Source of the DNA: Lepisosteus oculatus
Taxonomy: Eukaryota; Chordata; Actinopteri; Semionotiformes; Lepisosteidae
DNA: 64,000 bases
NCBI RefSeq assembly: GCF_040954835.1
Contig: NC_090698.1
Span: forward strand, 66,657,284-66,721,283
Direction: 5' to 3'
A program made the position numbers and the translations under genes. Every line of letters begins with the position of its first letter. The first letter of the stretch is position 1. Below are positions 50,815-61,500 of this stretch, one piece after another. Under the pieces are notes generated by a model. It did no database searches and was not told the DNA's origin. It saw only the letters and a list, made by a program, of their open reading frames with translations.

Positions 50815-51268
50815 TTAAAACTGTTTCAGTAGGAGTCTTCATAAAAATCCACGCCCAAACTAAGAAGGTAATTTAGACATACATATCTTGCATTAACAAA
50901 AACAGAAGTCTGAGCACAACGACACGACTGACAAGCGAGTCGGACTGTACACAGCGTCGTTGCTAGGAAACGGTGAAGTCCCCGGATGTTTTTTCCTGGT
51001 CTCTCCTGGTACTTAGTTCAAACAATTGAGGCGTAGATTAGAGGACTTCCTTTACAGATCCCATACACTTGTGCGAAACACCAGTTTTACTCGTTTATGC
51101 AATTTGGATAATTTTTGCAAGGGGTCGGTCCTTAACCGGGTGATAAGAAGGTGGAATATGTAGTACATTTATTCTGCCCCCACTTCAGTTTAATTCTTTT
51201 CCAGGCCAGAAAGATCTGGTTCCCAGTTTAACTCCGCACATTTGTACAGCGCAGTTAGCATTAATAAT

Positions 51269-51684
51269 AATTGCTTACACTTATATAGCGCTTTTCTGGA
51301 CACTACACTCAAAGCGCTTTACAGGTATGGGGACTCCCCTCCACCACCAATGTGCAGCCCCACCTGGATGATGCGCCAGAGCGCCCACCACACACCAGTG
51401 GGGAGGAGAGCAGAGTAATGAAGCCAATTCATAGATTGGGATTATTTGGAGGCCATGATAAGTAAAGACCAGGAGGAAATTTAGCCAGGACACCGAGGTA
51501 ACACCCCTACTCTTTTCGAGAAACGCCCTAGGATTTTTCATGACCACAGAGAGTCTGGACCTCGGGACGACTCATCCGAAGGACAGCACCTGTTTACAGT
51601 ATAGTGTCCCCGTCACTATACGGAGGCATTAGGACCCACACAGACAGCAGTGTCCAGAAAAGCGCTATATAAGTGTAGGCAATT
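51269..51684. mobile_element. MITE-like element with 35-bp terminal inverted repeats
   Basis: The ends are reverse complements: left aattgcttacacttatatag..ttctggacac, right gtgtccagaaaagcgctata..gtaggcaatt, with one mismatch over about 35 bases. The 416-base body (caaagcgctttacaggta, caccaatgtgcagccccacc, accacagagagtctggacct) has no coding frame. Flanked by (TAA)n on the left and (ATT)n on the right. Related copies with different right ends are at 51710, 55751 and 57897. Confidence 0.75.
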
Positions 51685-51810
51685 ATTATTATTATTATTA
51701 TTATTTACACAGCGGTTTTCTGGAGACTCCACTCAAAAGCGCTTTACAGGTAATGGGGACTGCTCTCCACCACCAAAATATAGCCGCACAGCGCCAACCA
51801 CACATCAGCT

Positions 51811-51814
51811 AAAA
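51811..51814 (-). terminator. Pol III terminator of tRNA-Gly
   Basis: TTTT on the minus strand, 11 bases after the 3' end of the tRNA. Confidence 0.7.
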
Positions 51815-51825
51815 CGTTCACCGAT

Positions 51826-51896
51826 GCGTTGGCCGGGAATCGAACCCGGGTCAACTGCTTGGAAGGCAGCTATGCTCACCACTATACCACCAACGC
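51826..51896 (-). tRNA. tRNA-Gly (anticodon UCC)
   Basis: The minus strand gives a complete cloverleaf: acceptor stem gcgttgg pairing with ccaacgc, D arm with A box tggtatagtggtgagc, anticodon loop cttccaa (anticodon TCC), T arm with B box gggttcgattccc. It appears identical to the vertebrate tRNA-Gly(UCC) as I recall it. A T-run terminator follows. No stem mismatches seen, so it looks functional and not a SINE remnant. Confidence 0.95.
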
Positions 51897-52434
51897 AGAC
51901 AGTGTCACGGTATCCACTGACCAGACTCACACCTCCAGCGATATAGCTGCTGGCTATATCAATATAAATAAAAACATTTTCGGAGGTATTTAGTGGAGTT
52001 TAAATGATACTGCATTTCCACCTTAAAAGCATTAAAGGGGTGAAAAATTAGATCATTTTGTTCGTGTATGTCATATTAACCCGTAACCTACAAGATTTAT
52101 GATAGACGACACACACCATTGGTCGCCAAATCTTGTTTTTCTGAAACGTCATTTATGTGCGACAACCAGATGTTCGGTTATTGTTTCACAGTGAAAGTGC
52201 TGAGATTATTGTGAATAGAGAAAGGGCGTTTCGAAACCTATGCTGTCATGTGAGCGGAAACGAAACGGAGAATTTATCTTCTTTTAAGAATTAAAAACAT
52301 GGAAGTACAAGTCAGCCAGCAGTGGAGCCTGTAATTTTATCGAGGTGGTTATCCGTCGTTGCAGTACAGGACGCTGCTCCTCTGGCGTGTTTGATCTCAG
52401 TTTTTATTCTGTAACAATAGTTTGAGAAGCCACG

Positions 52435-52557
52435 ATGATCAAGAAATTTTACTTTATTTACCTGATTGGGATCCTTTCTATAGCCGTCCTAATTACGGGC
52501 ATCGCCTTGGTTTTGGCACAAGTGTTTCAAAACGCCTTGAACTCCCGAATAAAACGG
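52435..52557 (+). CDS. SCARB2: SCARB2 exon 1
   Basis: Residues 1-41, start ATG at 52435 (cacgATGa), signal-anchor helix, donor cgg|gtaagt. Confidence 0.93.
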
Positions 52558-55500
52558 GTAAGTAGGCTACATAAGCTTCATTTGTCTTGTTTTATGTCGT
52601 AGCGAAGGTTTATTACAAAGTTTGTAGTCTTGAATCAAAACAGTTAAAATTGGTATTGTAATATTTTCATATTCAAGACGCGAATATGCTAATTAGCACA
52701 ATTAAGATCAGCAATTATGCATTTTACTCCAACGTTACGTTTATATGAAAGGGCGCTCTGCGTTATTCGGACGCAGTAAATTCTCCTGTAGTGCCTGCGC
52801 TGTTATTTGTAAGCCGTCTATTCTCGAAGAACGGGCAAACAAAAACCTGCCATACCGCCTACAGAAAATGGGTCAAGTGATATTTCCCTTTCATTTTGTT
52901 ACTTGTAACGTAAACTTTAAAACACAGCATTTCCCCCTGCAGTCTTAAACCTTTATGGAATTCTAATACAATTCCAAGTACTGAAACAAGTGGGTTTTGA
53001 TTTCTTCTAAAACTGAAATGTGCATTTTTGATTTCTGTCCCAGTAATTCTTTTTGTGACGCGAGTGGCGCTAAATCGTTTGGGTTACAGTGTTTCTGGAA
53101 GACTGATAGTCATGTTGCTGAATAGCCATAGGGGGCTAAGACACTACATTGCGTTTTCTACCTCTACGCTGCACGGACGTTAACGGGCAAACTAATCGTT
53201 TCTGGAATGGCGGAGAAACATTGTCTGGAGTGGTGTATGGCCTTCCACAAACACAGAAGGGCTTCTTTAAACTGCACCCACAGTACTCTATTACGAACAC
53301 TCTCATCTGGCACGTATCAAACACGTTGGAGAATTTCGTTTCAGATGAAGATGCTAGGGTAACAATTAGAGTCCATACTGTATGTAAAGGCGAAAACAGA
53401 GGTTAATTTGATTTTGAAGTAAAAGCGAAAGAAGAAAAACTGAGTTTCAGTTTTGCAGTCACCTTCAGTCGTGTTTGCTTGCTGAGTTAGCTCTCTCCCC
53501 TGAACCTTGGAATACTGTACAGTACGTAGCCTGTCGTTTTCTGGGTGTGGTGATTGGGCGCACTGTGATAACTTTGCCGTGTTGGAAATGACAGCATACG
53601 GCTTTTCTCTCCCCCCTTCAGTGTGCTGCTGTTTGTTTTGAGTCTAATAATGTTCTGTTTGTCCAGGCTGGACGTCGTCAGTCAGCTAGAGTGGAAGAGC
53701 TGAGAAACCTCATTCTAAACACGTATCTAAGCCTTAAGCAAGTTTCAGCTCCGAGGACAAGTCAGTGCTTGCATCCAACATGCACTGAATTTCATACTTA
53801 AGAGTGGAAGATGACTCACAAGTAGGAACATAAAGAGTTATATGCAGTGCCAGTCTCAGGTACGTTAAGTTAGTGAAAGGACTGTGGCAACAAGGCAAAA
53901 CTACTAAGCGATTCAGGCAAGATGGCTGCAGAGCAGTCCTGGAAATGGCTGTCAACAGCTCTCTTGCAAAGTTTTTGAACTAGTAGTTATACTGTATGTA
54001 TTGACAGCTCCAGTACCACCTGGTCACGTGATCTCGTTAGATGTCAGAATCCGAGCTGAGTTGGGCCGGATCAGTGCTGGAACCAGTGTGCCCTGAAGAA
54101 AACCAGGGTGCTGTTGTGAAGCGACGTTACTGCAGCAGTGGGTGTCTCTCTTCTGTTTGAATTTCCCATCCAGACCTCCAGTGTGGCGACTGGACTGATC
54201 GTGATTAAAGATTCCATGCCACTGTTCAAAAGAATGTGTCCAGTGTCCTGGCAAAATTCCTTTCCAGACGTGATGGGGCCATTTGATTTTTCCGAAATTT
54301 CCCCTTAATCCAGGTGGTGAAGTAATAATTTGTCACCTTTCCTCTGCATCTGCTGTGTGGGCCAGCTCAATGGCAGGTGGCTTCTGCAGTTCAGTAGGGG
54401 AGGAAGTGGATCATCTCCTATACCGTACTGTATGGGTCGATATTATTAGGATGGGAATTGCTATATAAAAGCAATCATTGTGATTAACGCAATCATTTAA
54501 ATTTAAACTTACATGTTAAAGTTGTCTACAGAGAAGCTTCAAAGGAAGAAATAATAGGTTTATTCCATGCTGAAAAGAGAAGAAAGAAAACACACATATT
54601 GGCCGTGGAGTCTGTTATCACTGTTTTTACAGTGCTGTGTTAAAAATGCAAGTGAAATGTTTCAATCTGAGGTAGGTGTATGGGATTAGAAATACTAACC
54701 TCACCCACACTGACCTTGACTACAGGCTAAACCTTTTCGGTTCTTGTTTCTGTTTTTACTTGCTTTTATGTGTCTTTTGTCTGTCACGGTGGTTTTACAG
54801 TGGAGTTCAGTGGAGTTTATACCACTTTCAAATACTGTCCTGAATCCACGTCACGTGGAAAGGCATCCTGTTAAATAAGCACAACATATAAAACTGTCAT
54901 GATAAATGCCGCTGCCCATAGACTCTTGTGTGTCAGTGCTTTCTTTCTGTGACTCACTGTACTTTTGTGTCAGTCACAAGTACAACTGCCTATGGGAAAT
55001 TTTAATCATTTCTGAAAGGTTACAAATGAGAGGAGATCCTTGGGCTCGTCTGCTTTGTTTTATAGCTGGATGAGATCTTGGGATCTATTAGCTTTTATCT
55101 GTGGCTTCAACAACATGAGTGGGTAGCTTCTTCCATACCCCCACAACTCTGTGCAGAAAGAATCACTGCCTGTTCTCAGTTTTTAATTTTAAATGTCATT
55201 TTGCGTTTTCAAGAAGAAACTAAGTGGAAACGGTACCAAGTGAAAAAGAAATAGACTGTCATTCTTTATGATTATCCACTATAGATTATTCACACTGGGA
55301 GTGTTATCAGATATTATTGTATTTCATGCTGTGTGCTAGTTTTAAAAGTGTAATTGTCAAAATTGTTGTCATCTGACTTTGCTGTGTGCTTGTGCTCTTC
55401 TCTCACAGTTGATGACAACAACATGGTTTGTTTTATTTTAAAGTGGGGCATTTCTAATGTGCATAAATGAGAGATGGTTGTGAAAGATTTACAGCAGATG

Positions 55501-58500
55501 GAACTTTTAGACTGCAGCCAGTATGACATGATTAAAATGAGACCATTCTCCGCTTGCTAGCTGACATCTAGGGGTAACTTTACCGCCTTGATAAGTGTGC
55601 CAAATTGGAGATCACGCGGATGTGCGTTGAGCATGTGAAGTGAGAATTTCAAGTAGGTTGAACTAAAGTGTGTAATTAACCATATCCTTTTCGTGTTGTT
55701 ATTCTTAAGGATTTGTGCACGATTGGAGTACATTCCTTTGCAGGATCATAGTAATTCCTTATACTTATATAGTACTTTTCTGGTCACTCCACCTAAAGTG
55801 CTTTACAGGTAATGAGGACTCCCCTCCACCACCACCACCAGTGTACACCTGGATGATGACAGCAACTACATAGTGCATACACCAGCTATCAGTGGGGAGG
55901 AGAACAGAGTGATGAAGCTAATTCATAGATGGGGATTATTAGGAGGACATGATTGGTAAGGGCCAGGGGGAAATTTGGCCAGGACACCGGGGTAACACCC
56001 CCTAATCTTTTCGAGAAATCCTGGGATTTTTAATGACCACAGAGAGTCAGGACCTCAATTTTACATCTCATCCGAATTAGGACCCACACAGACAGCAGGG
56101 TGAACGCCCCCTACTGGCCCCACTAACACCTCTGCCAGCAGAAACCTTATCTTTCCCAGGGGGTCTCCCATCCAGGTACTGGCCAGGCTCACACCTGCTG
56201 AGCTCCAGTGGGCTGCCAGCTGTGAGCTCAGTGTGATAGAGCTGCTGGCGAAAAGGAATGTTCTCATGAGTCTGCCTGTGGCCCCCTTGTGCTGCAGGAA
56301 ATAGTTCTGAGGAACGGCACAGATGCCTTTGAGGCCTGGCAGAACCCTCCCCCTCCAGTGTACATGCAGTTCTACTTCTTCAACCTGACCAACCCCACGG
56401 AGGTGCTCCAGGGAGAGAGCCCAGCCGTGGAGCAGATCGGACCTTACACGTACAGGTGAAGACCCATTCTCTTTTCTTTTTCACAGGGGCTCTGTGAAAC
56501 ACTAGTGGGCACTTCCGGATGCTTTTGGAAAGGTAGAGTGCCTTTCAAAAGTATTCACCCCCCCTGGCACTTTTTCACATTTGATTGTGTTGCAGCGTGG
56601 AACCAGGATGTATTTAACTTGAGAAATGTTGCCACTCATCAACACAAAGTACTCTATAATGGCAAACTTTACTAAATTAAAAATTAAAAGGAGAAAATAC
56701 TTGAATGCATAAGTATTCACCCCCTTGCTTTGACACACCTGTCACTTCAGAAGTAACCAACTCTCTTCTCCAAGTCATAGAATTACTTGACTGGGGTCCG
56801 CCTGTGTCCAGTTGAGGTGTTTCAAGGGGGGTGAATACTTTTGCAAGGCACTGTACGTTATTTTACCAGCTTATTCCTATTATTTCATTTCTTCTTTCTG
56901 TGCGTGATCTACTGTGTACTCTGTAGTTTCTATGTGCTTGGCATACCATTACAGTCGTTGTCCACAGAATTGCTTCTTGTTTGTCTTTATTTACCATGAA
57001 GTCAGTTCTCGATATTGGTTTACCAGGACAGAAGTAGAAGATCCTTTCCAAGGATTACCATTTTTCCGTGTTGTGGCATTTTCTTTACAAGGCCAGGTGG
57101 TCAGGCCCTTGGGTCCAGACTGGGATGCCTGTCTGTGTGGAGTTCACATGTTTTTTCCCTGGCAGTTCCAGGGTGCTACCAAACCTCCAAAAACATGCTA
57201 GCTAGGATCCGTGGTGTCCCTTAATTGTCAGTTTGTGGTTGTAATTTGCATTATTCAGAATGTAGTCTCACCCTGGGCTTACTGAGTGGGCTCTGGGCCT
57301 TTTCTGTCCTTGTTAGGAGTAGGCAGCTTTCTGACGATGGATAAACCGAGCGTGTTAGAGGAAGTAAACCAGCATCGAACTGTTGGCTGTGCGCTCTAAA
57401 CTTGACCTCGGTGCAGAATGACAAGCAGTGAGCAGTTTAAAGAAATACCCACCTGCACAGTCAGAGGATTGTTGTTGCAATACAGCAGTCATTGTACACA
57501 GTGCCTGTCAGCCTGCCAGCGAGGAAATGTGCGAGACTCACACGGAACGCCTGCAGTTTGGTAATCTGCCCCTCCTGCTACAGTGCTGACTGGCACACCG
57601 ACTCGCAGTGCACAACTAGACCAAGGGTCACGATACAGTTCACTTGAAGAGTACCGAACCCTGAAATTCATGTGTGGCGAAAGACCTATGAGTTTATAAT
57701 ATCACTTTATTGGCCATATACAATTTCTTGTATTAGAAATTTGTCTTTTTTCGCATACCCCAGTCTGCCCCAGCTTGCTCTCCAAGAGACACACAGACAG
57801 GGAGAGAAGCTTGGGGTCAGAGCGCAGGGTCAGCCATTTATACGGCGCCCCTGGAGCAGCTGGGGTTAAGGGCCTTGCTCCCATTCTGTCAGGCTTGTCA
57901 TATTATTATTATTATTCCTTACACTTATATAGTGCTTTTATGGACACTGCACTCAAAGCGCTTTACAGTGTAATGGGGATCCCCTCCACCACCACCAATG
58001 TGGAGCCCCACCTACTCCCCATATTGCCAATATAATGTACCACACTGACTAGCTCACGGTGGCTCGCTGGCCCAGAGCCCACCCTCTGTTCTGTAGTGTT
58101 AAGTGGACTAGACAGCAAGCGACTCCAGAGCAATGAATGCCTGGCCATTGTAGGGATGACCCCAGCGATTCCTGGGCCCAGTGACACAGCCACAGTGAAG
58201 TACCTCCCTCAGAGGAGCACCAGCAGTGAACCTGCAACCTGATTTGAACCTGCAATCCTGACCAGATCCTGTATCTAAAGGCTTACCTGCTCCTGTGCTG
58301 CCCGTAATAAGCTTTCAATTAAAGTATGATTATTGTTGTTTCGTAGGGAATTCCGGCCGATGGAGAATGTGCATTTTTTGGAGAACAGTACCAAAATATC
58401 TGCTCTGAATCCGAAAACCTATGTGTTTGTGCCCGAGATGTCCGAAGGACACCGAGAGGACGATCCTATCAGGACTGCCAATATTCCTGCTTTGGTAGGT

Positions 58501-61500
58501 GTTAATGTCCTCCCTTCCTGGTCTACCACGTCAGCTCTGTAGATGTAAAAGTCTTTTCAGAAGCAGATTATCTGGTCGTGTATGGAAGCCCGTTTCCGCC
58601 AGGGAGTAAAAAAAAACCTGCGCTATGGTATCTCGCAATTGCGACTTGGTATCTCAGAATTGCGACTTTATATCTCGCAATTGCGACTTCGAAATAGCCC
58701 ACATTTCATCGTCTGTCCTTTTGTTATTGTAACGGACCTGGGTTCTCGGGCTGGTGCCCTCGCCGCTCCCACCCTAGTTCGTGCCTCAATGCATTGGCAA
58801 TGAATCGGAATTCTGAGATACTATAGTGCGTTTTTTTTTTACTCCCTGGCGGTAACGGGCTTCCATAGGTTGTGTTTTGCAAGAGGTATTTCACAAAAAA
58901 GATGATAAAATCACCCAGTGGGAAAGTTTCTCAATGTAGATCTGTGTCCGTTCCATCATCCTTGTCCCCTGACCAGAACTCTCCACTTTTTAAGTGGATT
59001 CTATTCTAATTGACCCCTGCTGTCTGATCTGTGAGGGCTGAGTTCCACCTCTCGGAAACCTAAGGTTTTCTGCTTTAGGTTTACTGTCTTCAAAACGGAT
59101 ATACTGTATAATGCTCAAAGGTCAAATCGACCCAAGATTAAAACATATTTTTTTAATAAATCTCCCTTTCCTTTAACAAGGAATTAAAAGACAAAATAAG
59201 AACGTCAGGTGACAGGCACCTATCAAGGTTACTGTGTCCGTTTTTCAAGCAATTTAACAGGTGTTTAATGTTCTGTAAATTGGAAAACTGTCATTTATAA
59301 AATTCCGATGCTATAATTAACAATTCAGGTATTCCATGTCAGTCTATTTTTAAAGAGTAATTCATTAACCCACATAGGTGAACTTTGTGCCTTTTGGAAT
59401 TATTTGGTTTTGCCTGCCATAGTGCATATCTTGACCCTCGTGTGAATGTGTCCTTGGGCAGGTTTTCAGTTAATCAGAAGTACAGTAATAAAGTAGGAGA
59501 TGGTAAGATACTCTGTAGCTTTCTATTGGAAAGCCAGATTCACTGCAGCTCTTCCACCCTGACAGATCCAGCACATTCTTTCAACTGTCCTGATGAAGTG
59601 TTTTTCCAAAAACAGCAGTAGTGGACAATGGAAACATGGTTAGAAGTATTAAGAGCACAATGAACTCAGTGGTTCCTAACTATGTTTTTTCAAAGGTAGT
59701 GTCAGCAGAATGTAAAAGGATGACAAAATTAAGTCCTAACTATTTGCCCGTTAAAGAGTCCATATAACGGTTTGTAAGAGTACTGTAGGTGTGCCATCCC
59801 TGGGGTCCAGATTGCAGTTCCTTAGGGGATCTTGCACAATCTGACCTGCCTGAGTCACCCTCAAGTGATACGTTTCGACACGTCTGTGCTTGTGAAATTT
59901 TCAGAACACGAGGGAAATATCGGTTTCATACTGCATCTGTGAGAGCTGAACTGTAATGACATCTTTCTTTAAATAAATGTGCATTATTGTGCTGACATTT
60001 ATATAACAGAAGTGGGTAAAAAGTCTTAAGTTGATGTCTACAGAAAATGAGGTCAATTACATCCTCTATGTAAGAGATTGGCATTGTGGGTGATTGGCAC
60101 TTTGGTACTTGCACAATATTCAGCTTTAGCATTTTTCCTTCTTTTATAGCATTGCTTTGTTTTAGAGAAACCAGGACACAGCTAATATCCCATCCCATCG
60201 TTTCAGTTTTATAAGCCAAATCTCTGCAGAAACTGAAGAAAAATGTCAAAGACAACACTGTAGTGAATTAAAAGTAACATTAATACAAGGACAGTAAGAT
60301 GCGTACCCAAAGAGGAATTACAGAACAAAAACATCACGTAGTACGACTAGCTGTATATAGAAAAATCATGAATAGAGATGGCCATGATGGATCTTATCTA
60401 ATTTAAAGCTTCACTGCATTGGAAAGACTGAATATCTGTCAAGGGTAAATGCCTTTATCTGCATGTGTATTTGCCTGTTTTTTTTTAATTATAAAATACA
60501 CAGTTAACCTTTTTATCTTTTTTTTTTTTACAGACAGTGATGGAAAAATTTAAAACGTCTTCTTTTATCAGTAACATCATCTCGTCTTACATGAAGTCCA
60601 AAAATATTGGCCTTTTCACAACCCGCACGGTTCATGAGCTGCTGTGGGGGTATATAGATGATTTGCTGTCCGTCATTCATAAACTCCGTCCAGAAGTGGA
60701 GGAATCCTTTGGGCTTTTTTATAAGGTGAGTAGGTTTGTTGCTGCTCAGGATAAAACAAAGGTGGGTTTATGTTCAAGACCAATTTGTAAGGAGGTCTAG
60801 CAAAATACAGAACTGGCTTAATTAATGACTGAATCGGCAGGGGCTTGTCCTAGTTTGAAGGAGAATTTAATTGTATTAAAGAATTTGGCCGCTGAAAAGA
60901 CAAAAACTGACTGCTGGTAGCTATTGTGTAGGTCTACTGGTGATTCATTTTTTGAGTGTTGTATCTATAAAGATATCCGTTATCAATTCAATGTATTTTT
61001 ACATAGCTCCTTTCACAACAAGGTTGCCCCAAGGCACAGTGTTATGTGTTATCTGTGGCCATGGTTTATGAAAGACAGTTTGTCAATAATGTGACTGATT
61101 TTGTCACACTGAAGCTTTGAGTGTATATGACTCCCTGTGCCACTGGAACACAGTCGTTTTTGCTGGGTGTTCTGAGTCCAGCGTTCTTTCATGACATGCA
61201 TGCATTGCCACAAGTTTGCTTTGAAATGTCAAATATTTACCACAGACTTTTCTTTACAATGGAGTCAAAAAGGCAGTAATTAGAAACACTGCTTCCTTAA
61301 GAATAAGAATGATTATTAGAGATTGTTCTGTTTGGTGTGACAGTGTCTAAAGGCAGCCTTCCTGCAGTCCGTGTGTGGTTCTGTCCCAGATGAAAACGGG
61401 ACTCTACTGATGCCCCATTTTTAATGTGTGACTTTCTAGAAAAACGCCACTGCTGATGGTGAATATGTGATCCTATCCGGAGAAGAGAACTATAAGGACT

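Larger units (their letters stand above)
51710..51960 (+). repeat. Truncated copy of the 'gcgctttacag' repeat, interrupted by tRNA-Gly
   Basis: The left part (51710-51805: ttttctggagactccactca, gcgctttacaggtaatgggg) and the right part (about 51898-51960: agtgtcacggtatccactga, agctgctggc) match the start and end of the long form at 55751-56250. The middle is missing and the tRNA gene lies in its place. Confidence 0.65.
50815..52434. other. FAM47E-SCARB2 divergent intergenic region
   Basis: Holds both promoters, an inverted-repeat element (51269-51684), a second truncated copy of that repeat (from about 51710) and a tRNA-Gly gene within it. 51965-52434 is the likely SCARB2 promoter and 5' UTR; no repeat seen there. 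Confidence 0.6.
52558..56297 (+). other. SCARB2: SCARB2 intron 1
   Basis: 3.7 kb. Contains half of a foldback element (54540), a dispersed repeat (55020) and a 'gcgctttacag' repeat (55751). 52560-54530 shows no recognisable element or exon. Confidence 0.7.
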
